NCBI RefSeq assembly: GCF_946885725.1
Contig: NZ_CAMPGZ010000041.1
Location: 1 to 23,230, forward strand
Origin: an uncultured Nocardioides sp.
GTDB taxonomy: Bacteria; Actinomycetota; Actinomycetes; Propionibacteriales; Nocardioidaceae
Reading direction: 5' to 3'
Length of the DNA: 23,230 nucleotides
Shown here: positions 8,100 through 15,165 of the stretch, in pieces
How positions within the stretch are numbered: position 1 is the first letter of the stretch
Layout of the letters: the number at the start of each line of letters is the position of its first letter
The notes under the pieces: model-generated
Databases searched by the model: none
What the model saw: only the letters and a program-made list of their open reading frames with translations
Told to the model about the DNA's origin: nothing
Translations under genes and position numbers: made by a program

Positions 8100-9197
8100 A
8101 TGGCGACTCCCGCGGCCGAGGTCGAAGCAGGGGGACGCGCCGTGCGCGTCTCGAGCCCCGACCGGGTCATCTACGAAGCCACCGACCGGACGGCCGAGGT
8201 CACCAAGCTCCAGGTCGTCGAGTACTACGCCGCGGTCGACGACGGCATCATGCGCGCGCTGCGCGACCGGCCGACCGCCCTGGAGCGCTGGCCCAGCGGC
8301 GTGCGCGAGGGGATGCGGCTCGCCACCGGGTACGGCGACAAGGACGCCGACGCGTTCTACCAGAAGCGGATGATGAAGGGCGCTCCTGAGTACGTCGAGA
8401 GCGCAGAGGTCACGTTTCCCTCGGGGCGCACGGCCGCGGAGATCTGCCCCACCGAGGTGGCGGTCGTGTGCTGGGCCGCCCAGATGGGCGCGATCACCTT
8501 CCACCCCTGGCCGTGCCGGCGCGACGACAACGACCACCCCGACGAGCTGCGCATCGACCTCGACCCGCAGCCCGGCACCGACTTCGCCGACGCGGTCCGC
8601 GTGGCCGGGGTGGCCAGGGAGCTGCTCGACGATCTGGGCCTGGTCGGGTTCCCGAAGACCAGCGGCAACCGGGGCGTGCACATCTACGTGCGCATCGAGC
8701 GAAAGTGGGACTTCGTCGACGTCCGGCACGCCGCCATCGCCTTCGGACGCGAGCTGGAGCGGCGCCGCCCCGACGAGGTGACGACCTCCTGGTGGAAGGA
8801 GGAGCGGGGCGAGCGGATCTTCATCGACTACAACCAGAACTCCCGCGACCGCACCATCGCGTCGGCGTACTCCCTGCGCCCCAAGCCCGGCGCGCCGGTC
8901 TCCACACCCGTGCACTGGGACGAGCTGCCCGAGGTGCGCGACCCCGGGGACTTCAACCTGTTCACGGTGCCCGAACGGCTGCGCGACCAGGGAGACCCGA
9001 TGGCCGCCATCGACGACGTGCACTGCTCGCTGCAGCCGCTGCTCGACCTGTGGGAGGAGCAGGTCGCGGCCGGCCAGGGTGAGCTGAACTACCCGCCGGA
9101 CTATCCGAAGATGCCCGGCGAGCCGCCCCGCGTGCAGCCGAGCAAGAAGGTCGCCTCGCACTGGGACGAGCACGGCAACCGCATCCCCGGCACCTGA
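8100..9197 (+). CDS. Stand-alone LigD-type primase-polymerase (Prim-PolC-like)
   Basis: 365 residues of archaeo-eukaryotic primase fold, without ligase or nuclease domains. Metal-binding Asp153 and Asp155 lie in RIDLDPQPGTD. Motif II is SGNRGVHIYVR, and the third Asp, Asp243, is in IFIDYNQNSRDRTIASAYS. The sequence DKDADAFYQKRMMKGAPEYV matches the LigD polymerase N-terminal region. Relatives extend DNA with a preference for ribonucleotides and fill short gaps. Mycobacterial Prim-PolC works with DNA ligase C in excision repair. A LigC homologue lies 3.8 kb downstream (12989-14083). No Ku gene is in the window, so an end-joining role is not supported locally. The tail PSKKVASHWDEHGNRIPGT is charged and probably unstructured. 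Confidence 0.9.
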   Translation: MATPAAEVEAGGRAVRVSSPDRVIYEATDRTAEVTKLQVVEYYAAVDDGIMRALRDRPTALERWPSGVREGMRLATGYGDKDADAFYQKRMMKGAPEYVESAEVTFPSGRTAAEICPTEVAVVCWAAQMGAITFHPWPCRRDDNDHPDELRIDLDPQPGTDFADAVRVAGVARELLDDLGLVGFPKTSGNRGVHIYVRIERKWDFVDVRHAAIAFGRELERRRPDEVTTSWWKEERGERIFIDYNQNSRDRTIASAYSLRPKPGAPVSTPVHWDELPEVRDPGDFNLFTVPERLRDQGDPMAAIDDVHCSLQPLLDLWEEQVAAGQGELNYPPDYPKMPGEPPRVQPSKKVASHWDEHGNRIPGT

Positions 9198-9221
9198 GCT
9201 CGAACCGACCCAGCACAGCGA

Positions 9222-9251
9222 CGAGGGCCGGGGCGTGTGCCCCGGCCCTCG
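9222..9251. terminator. Bidirectional hairpin terminator
   Basis: A perfect 12-bp stem (CGAGGGCCGGGG and its complement) closes a 6-nt loop. It lies between the stops of two convergent genes: the primase-polymerase (9197) and the metalloprotease (9277). No U-tract follows, as is common in high-GC actinobacteria. Confidence 0.85.
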
Positions 9252-9276
9252 GCGTGCTTGCAGTCGAAGCTGTCGG

Positions 9277-11637
9277 TCAGTTGACCTTGACGGTCATCTG
9301 GCCCTGCTTGTTCTTCTCCTTGACCACCTTGATGGTCGTGCCGGTGTTCGGCACCTTGACGCTGCCGCCGGGGTTGCCCGCGGCGTCGTAGTAGCGCTCC
9401 CACTTGCTGTCGTCGAAGGTGGAGACCGCCTTCTGCGACGGGACCTTCAGCGTCGTCATCTTGACCTTGCCGTCCACGACGACCTCGCGGTGCAGCGACA
9501 GCTTGTCGGTCTTCTCGAGGCCGAACGTCGCGTCGAAGGCCTGGATCCGGTTGCGGGCGACGGTGCCGTCCGACCACTTCAGGGACTTGCCGCCACGAGC
9601 GTCGACCGGCAGCGCCTCACCGGCACCGGGGTGCTGGCTGGTGTTGTTGTCGCTCACGAAGGTGTTCGCGTACCACACGAGCAGACCGTTCTGGTAAGGG
9701 AATCGCTCGACCCAGTCGGCCTTGGTCGCGCCCCAACCGAAGTTGTACGGACCCTCCTTGAACGTCTTGTCGTAGCCCATGTACTGACGGTTCTCGGCGA
9801 GGTAGAAGTGCTCGTAGGACACCGGGTACTTCCCGCCGGCGACCACGTACCAGCCGTCGCGGTCCCAACCCTCGGCGCCGTCCTCGACGTCCGTGGAGAG
9901 GGCGTCGCCGACGGCGACGTTGTCGACCGCGAAGCCCCAACCGTGGGTGTTCTCGTCGTTGGTCTGGCGGAACCGGACCTTGATCTCCTGGCCGGCGTAC
10001 GTCGACAGGTCCGCGGTGAGCGGAACCCAACCGCCGGACTTGCCACTGATGCCGCCGCCCTCGTTGACCTTGTTCGGGTCGTCCGGGTCGGAGAGGCTGG
10101 TCTGGATCGACTTGAACGCGCCACCGGCAACGGACACGTCGACGTAGCTGTAGTCGTAGCTCTTCTCGGTGTCGTAGTTGACGAGCGCCTCGAGCTGACC
10201 GTTCGCCGGCACGGTGAAGGACGGGCTGGTCACGCTGGTGACCTTTTGGTCGTTGGTGCCGGAGAAGAGGTACTTGGCGCCGCCGTTGCTCGCCGGGGCG
10301 GTCGGGGCGTTGACCTCACCGGTCGCGGTCGGCAGCTTGACCAGCGCGGCCTGGGCCTCCTTGGTGGCGTGGTACGACGGACCGAGGTCGACGGTCTTCT
10401 TCTCGCCCGGCTTCACCTCGACGTAGTCGAGCCAACCGAGCTGCATCTTCTCCCACGGGCCCATGTGGTTGGGCGTGGTGCCGATGTCCTCGCCGCCGTG
10501 GTTGAGCCACGAGCCCGAGCTCATCAGCGTCCAGAACGCGGTGCCGTTCTCGCCGCCCTTGGTGTCGTAGAAGTCCGGCAGACCGAGGTCGTGGCCGTAC
10601 TCGTGGGCGAAGACGCCGAGGCCGCCGTTCTCCGGCTCCGTGGTGTAGTCACGGATCCAGATGTCGGTGTCGCCGATCTTGATGCCACCGAGCTTCGGGT
10701 AGTCCTTGGGGCCGATGCCGTCGTCGTAGAAGCCGTTCTGGTTGACCGCCCAGCGGTGCGACCAGATGTTCTCCTCGGGGGCGCCGGCCTCCTCGCCGGT
10801 GCCGGCGTGGATCGCCTGGAAGTGGTCGATGTAGCCGTCCGGCTCGTTGAAGTTGCCGTCGCCGTCCGCGTCGAAGCGGTCCCAGATGTCGTAGCTCTTG
10901 AGGTACTCCTCGATCTGCTCCTTGGTCTTGCCCTGCTTGATCTGGTCGGCGTACCAGGCCTCGGCGGTGTCGTCGATGAACCGGGTCATGTCGACGTGGC
11001 TCTCGGTGTAGCCGTAGCTGGAGGTGCTGTAGGGCACCTTGACCCAGTCGGACACGTCGCCGGTCACGGTGTAGCGACCGCTCGACATCTCCTTGTAGAC
11101 CTTCTGGAACGACTCGCCGTTCTGCTCGGGCATACCGTTGAAGAACATGTCCATGAAGTGCTTGCGGTCGAAGTTCGGCGTCCAGTAGGTGCTGTTGTCG
11201 ACCTTGCGGTCCGGCTCGGGGATCTGTCCCTTGGCCGGGCCGACCACGCCGGTCGGGAAGCCCTCATCCGTCCCCGCACGCGGGTCCTGCTGGTCACCGA
11301 ACTCGACGAGGAACGACAGCAGCCGGTCGCTGTCCTCGGTCTCGTACTCGACCCACTGGCCCGGCGCGACCTTGACGGACTTGGAGCCGCCGCGGTTGCG
11401 CACCTTGGCCTTGCCGGCCACGACCTTCTCGATCGCCTCGACGCGCTGGTCGCGCCGGTTGGCCTCGAGCGCGTCGGGGCGGTCGTCGGACTTCGCGGCC
11501 GCGCGCACCGGGCCCTTGACCAACGCCTCGTCGTTCGCGCCGGCCGTCGGCGCCGCAGTGGCTGGGATCTGTGTTGCTGTTGCGAGCAAGGCGGCTGTGG
11601 CCACCCCGCCCATGACGCTGATGTGGCGTCGTTTCAC
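9277..11637 (-). CDS. Secreted immune inhibitor A-type M6 zinc metalloprotease
   Basis: 786 residues. A Sec signal peptide (MKRRHISVMGG, then ATAALLATATQIPATAAP) ends near residue 29, and a propeptide-like region follows to about residue 125. The zinc motif is His345-Glu-Tyr-Gly-His349 in GVFAHEYGHDLGLPDFYDT, the M6 signature. An acidic loop DRFDADGDGNFNEPDGYIDH could bind calcium. The C-terminal half has beta-sandwich segments (VDVSVAGGAFKSIQ; GWGFAVDNVAVGDAL) as in InhA/VEG-type proteases. Family members degrade extracellular proteins. The GTG start at 11637 has a purine-rich ribosome site (GGAGAAGGAG) about 7 nt upstream, unlike the leaderless genes around it. A 214-bp upstream gap contains the TGTGCA array. 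Confidence 0.93.
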   Translation of the reverse strand: MKRRHISVMGGVATAALLATATQIPATAAPTAGANDEALVKGPVRAAAKSDDRPDALEANRRDQRVEAIEKVVAGKAKVRNRGGSKSVKVAPGQWVEYETEDSDRLLSFLVEFGDQQDPRAGTDEGFPTGVVGPAKGQIPEPDRKVDNSTYWTPNFDRKHFMDMFFNGMPEQNGESFQKVYKEMSSGRYTVTGDVSDWVKVPYSTSSYGYTESHVDMTRFIDDTAEAWYADQIKQGKTKEQIEEYLKSYDIWDRFDADGDGNFNEPDGYIDHFQAIHAGTGEEAGAPEENIWSHRWAVNQNGFYDDGIGPKDYPKLGGIKIGDTDIWIRDYTTEPENGGLGVFAHEYGHDLGLPDFYDTKGGENGTAFWTLMSSGSWLNHGGEDIGTTPNHMGPWEKMQLGWLDYVEVKPGEKKTVDLGPSYHATKEAQAALVKLPTATGEVNAPTAPASNGGAKYLFSGTNDQKVTSVTSPSFTVPANGQLEALVNYDTEKSYDYSYVDVSVAGGAFKSIQTSLSDPDDPNKVNEGGGISGKSGGWVPLTADLSTYAGQEIKVRFRQTNDENTHGWGFAVDNVAVGDALSTDVEDGAEGWDRDGWYVVAGGKYPVSYEHFYLAENRQYMGYDKTFKEGPYNFGWGATKADWVERFPYQNGLLVWYANTFVSDNNTSQHPGAGEALPVDARGGKSLKWSDGTVARNRIQAFDATFGLEKTDKLSLHREVVVDGKVKMTTLKVPSQKAVSTFDDSKWERYYDAAGNPGGSVKVPNTGTTIKVVKEKNKQGQMTVKVN

Positions 11638-11743
11638 AAGGGGTCTCCTTCTCCAGGGGAACGCCCGATCCGAGATTCTTCAGATCTGGGGCAACAAGTG
11701 CGTATGCCAACAAACGTTCGACATCGATAGAAGAAGGACGGAC

Positions 11744-11773
11744 GTGCATGTTTGTGCATTGCACAGATGTGCA
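11744..11773. promoter_or_regulatory. TGTGCA inverted/direct repeat array (candidate operator)
   Basis: The core is a perfect 13-bp inverted repeat, TGTGCA-T-TGCACA (11753-11765). It is flanked on the left by GTGCAT (11744-11749) and on the right by another TGTGCA (11768-11773). It lies between the divergent metalloprotease (start 116 nt away) and DUF664 gene (-10 at 11840). The rest of the 214-bp gap (11638-11851) shows only a CAGATCTG palindrome near 11684; no gene or clear -35/-10 pair was found for the protease. Confidence 0.5.
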
Positions 11774-11839
11774 GCGTGGGCGGATCGTCGCAACCGGCGG
11801 CTTTGGGTAAGCGCCGGGTGCCCTGTCCGTGCTGCCCCC

Positions 11840-11845
11840 TAGGCT
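11840..11845 (+). promoter_or_regulatory. -10 hexamer of the DUF664 gene (leaderless)
   Basis: TAGGCT, identical to the msrB hexamer, followed by 6 nt (GACCGC) and the GTG at 11852. There is no Shine-Dalgarno. Confidence 0.6.
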
Positions 11846-11851
11846 GACCGC

Positions 11852-12409
11852 GTGACCGTGCCGCCCTCAGTGCCGTCCCCGGAGGCCGCAGCCTCGACGT
11901 TCCCGCCGGCCCCCGAGCCGCGCGAGCGCACCGGCGACGCGGCGCGGCTGTTCGCGGCGTACCTCGACTGGTACCGCGCCACCGTGCTGCACAAGGTCGC
12001 CTCGCTCGACGAGACCGAACGCCGGACGACCCGGCTGCCGTCGGGCTGGACGCCGCTGGAGATGCTCACGCACCTCGCCCACATGGAGCGGCGCTGGTTC
12101 GTGTGGGGCTTCCTCGGCGAGGACGTGCCCGACCCGTGGGGCGACGACCGCGACGATCGGTGGCACGTACCCGACGACGTGGGGCTCGACGACCTCGCCG
12201 CGATGCTGCGGGAGGTCGGTGCGCGGACGAGCGAGGTGCTGACCAGCGGTACGCCGCTGGACCGGCGGGCGCCACCTGGGCCCAGGTTCGGGGTTCAGGA
12301 GCCGGCCACCCTCGGGTGGATCTGCTTCCACGTGCTCCAGGAGTACGCCCGGCACGCCGGGCACCTGGACGTCGCCGTCGAGCTCGCGGGCGGCCCGACG
12401 GGGGAGTGA
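11852..12409 (+). CDS. DinB superfamily / DUF664 protein (thiol-transferase-like)
   Basis: 185 residues in a four-helix DinB fold. WTPLEMLTHLAHMERRWFVW carries the first metal-binding His. FHVLQEYARHAGHLDVAVEL carries the other two, matching the usual H...HxGH pattern of DUF664. Characterised relatives in actinobacteria conjugate mycothiol to electrophiles or other acceptors; the substrate here is unknown. The N-terminal 25 residues are Pro/Ala-rich and may be disordered. GTG at 11852 was chosen from the leaderless promoter directly upstream. It is convergent with the UspA-like gene, with only 24 bp between stops and no strong hairpin. Confidence 0.85.
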   Translation: MTVPPSVPSPEAAASTFPPAPEPRERTGDAARLFAAYLDWYRATVLHKVASLDETERRTTRLPSGWTPLEMLTHLAHMERRWFVWGFLGEDVPDPWGDDRDDRWHVPDDVGLDDLAAMLREVGARTSEVLTSGTPLDRRAPPGPRFGVQEPATLGWICFHVLQEYARHAGHLDVAVELAGGPTGE

Positions 12410-12433
12410 CCCCGCTTCGACCAGGAGGAGTCG

Positions 12434-12979
12434 CTAGAGGCCGCTGACGCCCTCGCCGCCGCCGGCCTGCTCGTCGAAGTTCTCGTGCTCGAGCAGGTGC
12501 AGGACCGGGACGCCGAGCTTGCGCCGTGCCCGCGAGGTCCAGTCGAGATGGAAGAACTCGGCCACGACGTGCGGCCGGGTCAGCACGATCACCTCGGCCG
12601 CCTCGACCTCCTTGACCTTCGCCGCCAGGGCGTCGATCGGGTCGGCGGTAACGACCTCGCCCACCACCGCGCAGCCATCGCGGCCGAGGCGCTCGACGCA
12701 GTCGTTGACGTCCTCGCGCGCCTGCTCGAGCAGCTCGCGCTGCATCGCCTCGAGGTTCTCGTTGTCCATGACCATCGCGGGCGTGGCGAGCACCTCGCTC
12801 GCCGCGATGGAGCCGAGCGCGGACTCGACGCGAGCCGCCGCGTCCTCGACCGGCAGCAACACGTGATAGCGCACCGGGTCGTCGAAGTCGGCGTCGTTGT
12901 GGAGGCTGCGCACCTGCTTGGCGTCCTGCACGGAGAGAGGCTGCTCGACCAGGAGCACCACGTCGTAGGTCCCACTCAT
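12434..12979 (-). CDS. UspA-like alpha/beta protein
   Basis: 181 residues, resembling a universal-stress-protein Rossmann-type fold. It opens with strand YDVVLLVEQPLSVQDAKQVR. A middle helix follows (EAMQRELLEQAREDVNDCVE), then VVGEVVTADPIDALAAKVKE, then strand EVIVLTRPHVVAEFFHLDWT. It ends with SRARRKLGVPVLHLLEHE, reminiscent of the Usp C-terminal PVL strand. The ATP-binding GxxGxxxxG loop is not clear, so nucleotide binding is doubtful. It starts 9 nt after the ligC stop and is probably co-transcribed with it. A TAGTCT hexamer 6 nt before the ATG could also give a separate leaderless transcript, but its TAG is the ligC stop codon, so the match may be chance. The tail is Gly-rich. Confidence 0.6.
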   Translation of the reverse strand: MSGTYDVVLLVEQPLSVQDAKQVRSLHNDADFDDPVRYHVLLPVEDAAARVESALGSIAASEVLATPAMVMDNENLEAMQRELLEQAREDVNDCVERLGRDGCAVVGEVVTADPIDALAAKVKEVEAAEVIVLTRPHVVAEFFHLDWTSRARRKLGVPVLHLLEHENFDEQAGGGEGVSGL

Positions 12980-12988
12980 GTTCCGAGA

Positions 12989-14083
12989 CTAGTCCTTGCC
13001 GCCGAGTACTTCGTTGAGGTCGTACGACACGGGCTCGTCGAGCTGGTCGTAGCCGCACGACTCCGGGTCGCGGTCGGGCCGCCAGCGCTTGAACTGCGCG
13101 GTGTGTCGGAACCGCGAGCCCTCCATGTGGTCGTAGCCGACCTCCAGCACCCGCTCGGGACGCAGCGGCACGAACGACAGGTCCTTGCCCTGGCTCCACC
13201 GGCTCTGCGTGCCGGGAACCCTGTCGGGGTTGGCGATCGCCCACTCCTTCCACCGGCCCCACGGGTGGTCCTCGAGGTCCTCGACGACCAACGGCTGCAG
13301 CTCCTCGTAGAGCTCCGCGCGCCGCTTCTCGGTGAACGACGCCGAGACGCCGATGTGCTGCAGGTTGCCCTCGTCGTCGTACAAGCCGAGCAGCATCGAA
13401 CCCAGCAGCGGGCGCTCGGGCGTCGAGGTCTTGTGGTGCCGGAAGCCCGCGAGCACGACGTCCGCGGTGCGCTCGTGCTTGATCTTGAGCATCGTGCGGG
13501 CGTTGGGCTGGTACGGCGCGGTGAGCGGCTTGGCGACGACGCCGTCGAGCCCGGCGCCCTCGAACTCGTCGAACCACTCCTGCGCCTTGGCGGGATCGAC
13601 GGTCGTGCGGGTGAGGTGGATCGGCGGCTCGACGCCGGCGAGCTCCTGCTCGAGGCGGGCGCGGCGCTCGGAGAACGGCCGGTCCATGTAGGACTCGTCG
13701 TCGATGGCGAGCAGGTCGAAGGCGACGAACCCGGCCGGCGTCGCCTCCGCCAGCATCCGCACGCGGGAGTCGGCGGGGTGGATCCGCTCCTGGAGCTTCT
13801 CGAACTCGAGCCGATCGCCGATCGCAACGAAGAGCTCCCCGTCGAGCACGATGCGCTCGGGAAGGTTGGCCTTGACCGCCTCGACGACCTCGGGGAAGTA
13901 GCGGGTCAGCGGCTTGGTGTTGCGGCTGGCCAGCTCGACCTCGGCGCCGTCGCGGAACACGATGCAGCGGAACCCGTCCCACTTGGGCTCGAAGGAGAGG
14001 CCGCCGTGCTTGGCCGGGTCGGGGATCCCCTTGACCGACTTGGCGAGCATCGGCTGGACCGGAGGCATCACGGGCAGGCGCAC
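12989..14083 (-). CDS. ligC: ATP-dependent DNA ligase, LigC type
   Basis: 364 residues, the usual LigC size with adenylation and OB domains only. It seals nicks in DNA using ATP through a lysyl-AMP intermediate. Motif I is Lys34 in EPKWDGFRC. Motif Ia-like ELASRNTKPLTRYFP follows, then LDGELFVA, motif III-like FVAFDLLAIDD, motif IV LDGVVAKPLTAPY and motif V MLKIKHERTADVVLAG. The OB domain includes RPLLGSMLLGLYDDEGNLQH and ends near GSRFRHTAQFKRWRPD. The start is GTG at 14083, preceded at 6 nt by TAGGGT. The natural partner is the primase-polymerase at 8100-9197. It is divergent from zapE across only 36 bp, with a UspA-like gene 9 nt downstream. Confidence 0.93.
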   Translation of the reverse strand: MRLPVMPPVQPMLAKSVKGIPDPAKHGGLSFEPKWDGFRCIVFRDGAEVELASRNTKPLTRYFPEVVEAVKANLPERIVLDGELFVAIGDRLEFEKLQERIHPADSRVRMLAEATPAGFVAFDLLAIDDESYMDRPFSERRARLEQELAGVEPPIHLTRTTVDPAKAQEWFDEFEGAGLDGVVAKPLTAPYQPNARTMLKIKHERTADVVLAGFRHHKTSTPERPLLGSMLLGLYDDEGNLQHIGVSASFTEKRRAELYEELQPLVVEDLEDHPWGRWKEWAIANPDRVPGTQSRWSQGKDLSFVPLRPERVLEVGYDHMEGSRFRHTAQFKRWRPDRDPESCGYDQLDEPVSYDLNEVLGGKD

Positions 14084-14119
14084 GGCAGCACCCTAGTGGC
14101 CACCTCCTACGATGCACCG
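14084..14119. promoter_or_regulatory. 36-bp divergent ligC/zapE promoter region
   Basis: Two outward -10 hexamers, each exactly 6 nt from its start codon: TAGGGT on the minus strand (14095-14090) for ligC and TACGAT on the plus strand (14108-14113) for zapE. They are 12 bp apart, so the -35 region of each promoter falls on the -10/start region of the other. Confidence 0.6.
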
Positions 14120-15142
14120 GTGAGCGACGGGCCGATCCGACTGACCGACCGCAACCCGTCGGTCCCGCCCGAACGCCTGCTCGCCGAGCTGGTCCCGCCG
14201 CCCCGCTTCGCGGACGTCTCGTTCGACTCCTACGAGCCCGACCCGGCCGAGCCGTCGCAGGCCGAGGCCGTGGAGATCCTCCGGATCTGGCTGGCCGAGT
14301 GGTCGTCGGACGGGGAGAAGCCGCGGCGCTGGTGGTCTCGGCAGCCGAAGGAGCCGGAGGGCGTCGGTGGCGTCTACCTCGACGGCGGCTACGGCGTCGG
14401 CAAGACCCACCTGCTCGCCTCCACCTGGCACGCCGCGCCCGGGCCGAAGCTGTTCGCCACGTTCGTCGAGCTGACCCACCTCGTCGGCGCGCTCGGGTTC
14501 CACGACGCGGTCGCCGCGCTGAAGTCGTACCGCCTGGTGTGCGTCGACGAGTTCGAGCTCGACGACCCCGGGGACACCGTCCTGGTCTCCACGCTGCTCG
14601 GGCACCTGCGCGACGCCGGCGTCCGGCTGATGGCGACGTCCAACACGCTGCCCGGCAAGCTGGGCGAGGGCCGCTTCGCCACCGCGGACTTCCTGCGCGA
14701 GATCCAGGGGCTGTCCGCGCACTTCCGGTCGGTGCGCATCGACGGCGAGGACTACCGGCACCGCGGCCTGCCCGAGGCCCCCGGCCCGCGCACCGACGCC
14801 GAGGTCGCCGAGGTGGCATGCCGCCCGGGCGCCAGCCACGACCACTTCGTCGACCTCCACCGGCACCTGGCCGAGGTGCACCCGTCGAGGTACGGCGCGC
14901 TGCTCGACGGCGTGACGTTGGTGTGCCTCGAGGACGTCCGCACCGTCGACGACCAGGCCGTCGCGCTGCGCCTGGTGGTTCTCGCGGACCGGATGTACGA
15001 CCGCGACCTCCCGGTCGTCGCCAGCGGCGTGCCGCTCGACGAGCTGTTCGCGCCGCCGCTGCTGAAAGGCGGATACCGCAAGAAGTACTACCGGGCCATC
15101 TCGCGGCTCGTCGCGCTGGCGCGTGAGGGCGCCGACCTGTGA
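14120..15142 (+). CDS. zapE: ZapE / AFG1-family AAA+ ATPase
   Basis: 340 residues. The AFG1-like P-loop is GGYGVGKT at residues 89-96 (KTHLL). Walker B is LVCVDEFELDDPGD with Asp143-Glu144. Sensor-like ATSNTLPGKLGEGRF and arginine-containing DFLREIQGLSAHFRSVRIDG follow, all typical. The C terminus LKGGYRKKYYRAISRLVAL matches the family end. In E. coli, ZapE is a cell-division-associated ATPase; mitochondrial AFG1 acts in protein quality control. The role in actinobacteria is not established. GTG at 14120 was picked from TACGAT 6 nt upstream and because the sequence begins as in relatives. It is the first gene of the rightward cluster. Confidence 0.92.
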   Translation: MSDGPIRLTDRNPSVPPERLLAELVPPPRFADVSFDSYEPDPAEPSQAEAVEILRIWLAEWSSDGEKPRRWWSRQPKEPEGVGGVYLDGGYGVGKTHLLASTWHAAPGPKLFATFVELTHLVGALGFHDAVAALKSYRLVCVDEFELDDPGDTVLVSTLLGHLRDAGVRLMATSNTLPGKLGEGRFATADFLREIQGLSAHFRSVRIDGEDYRHRGLPEAPGPRTDAEVAEVACRPGASHDHFVDLHRHLAEVHPSRYGALLDGVTLVCLEDVRTVDDQAVALRLVVLADRMYDRDLPVVASGVPLDELFAPPLLKGGYRKKYYRAISRLVALAREGADL

Positions 15143-15153
15143 GCCCCGGGTGG

Positions 15154-15159
15154 CATGAT
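15154..15159 (+). promoter_or_regulatory. Possible -10 hexamer of ppk2
   Basis: CATGAT, 6 nt before the ATG at 15166. It is a poorer match to TANNNT than the others. It overlaps a tandem 9-nt repeat GGCATGATC (15152-15160 and 15163-15171). Read-through from zapE, which stops 23 nt upstream of ppk2, is equally possible. Confidence 0.35.
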
Positions 15160-15165
15160 CCCGGC

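Noticed and set aside
8100..9197. Part of a Ku/LigD non-homologous end-joining locus
   Set aside because: No Ku gene and no ligase or nuclease domain is fused; the separate LigC favours the Prim-PolC/LigC repair pair.
9235..11730. 831-codon plus-strand open frame opposite the metalloprotease
   Set aside because: It is the antisense shadow of a well-supported M6 protease, with low-complexity Val/Leu/Arg composition and no domain.
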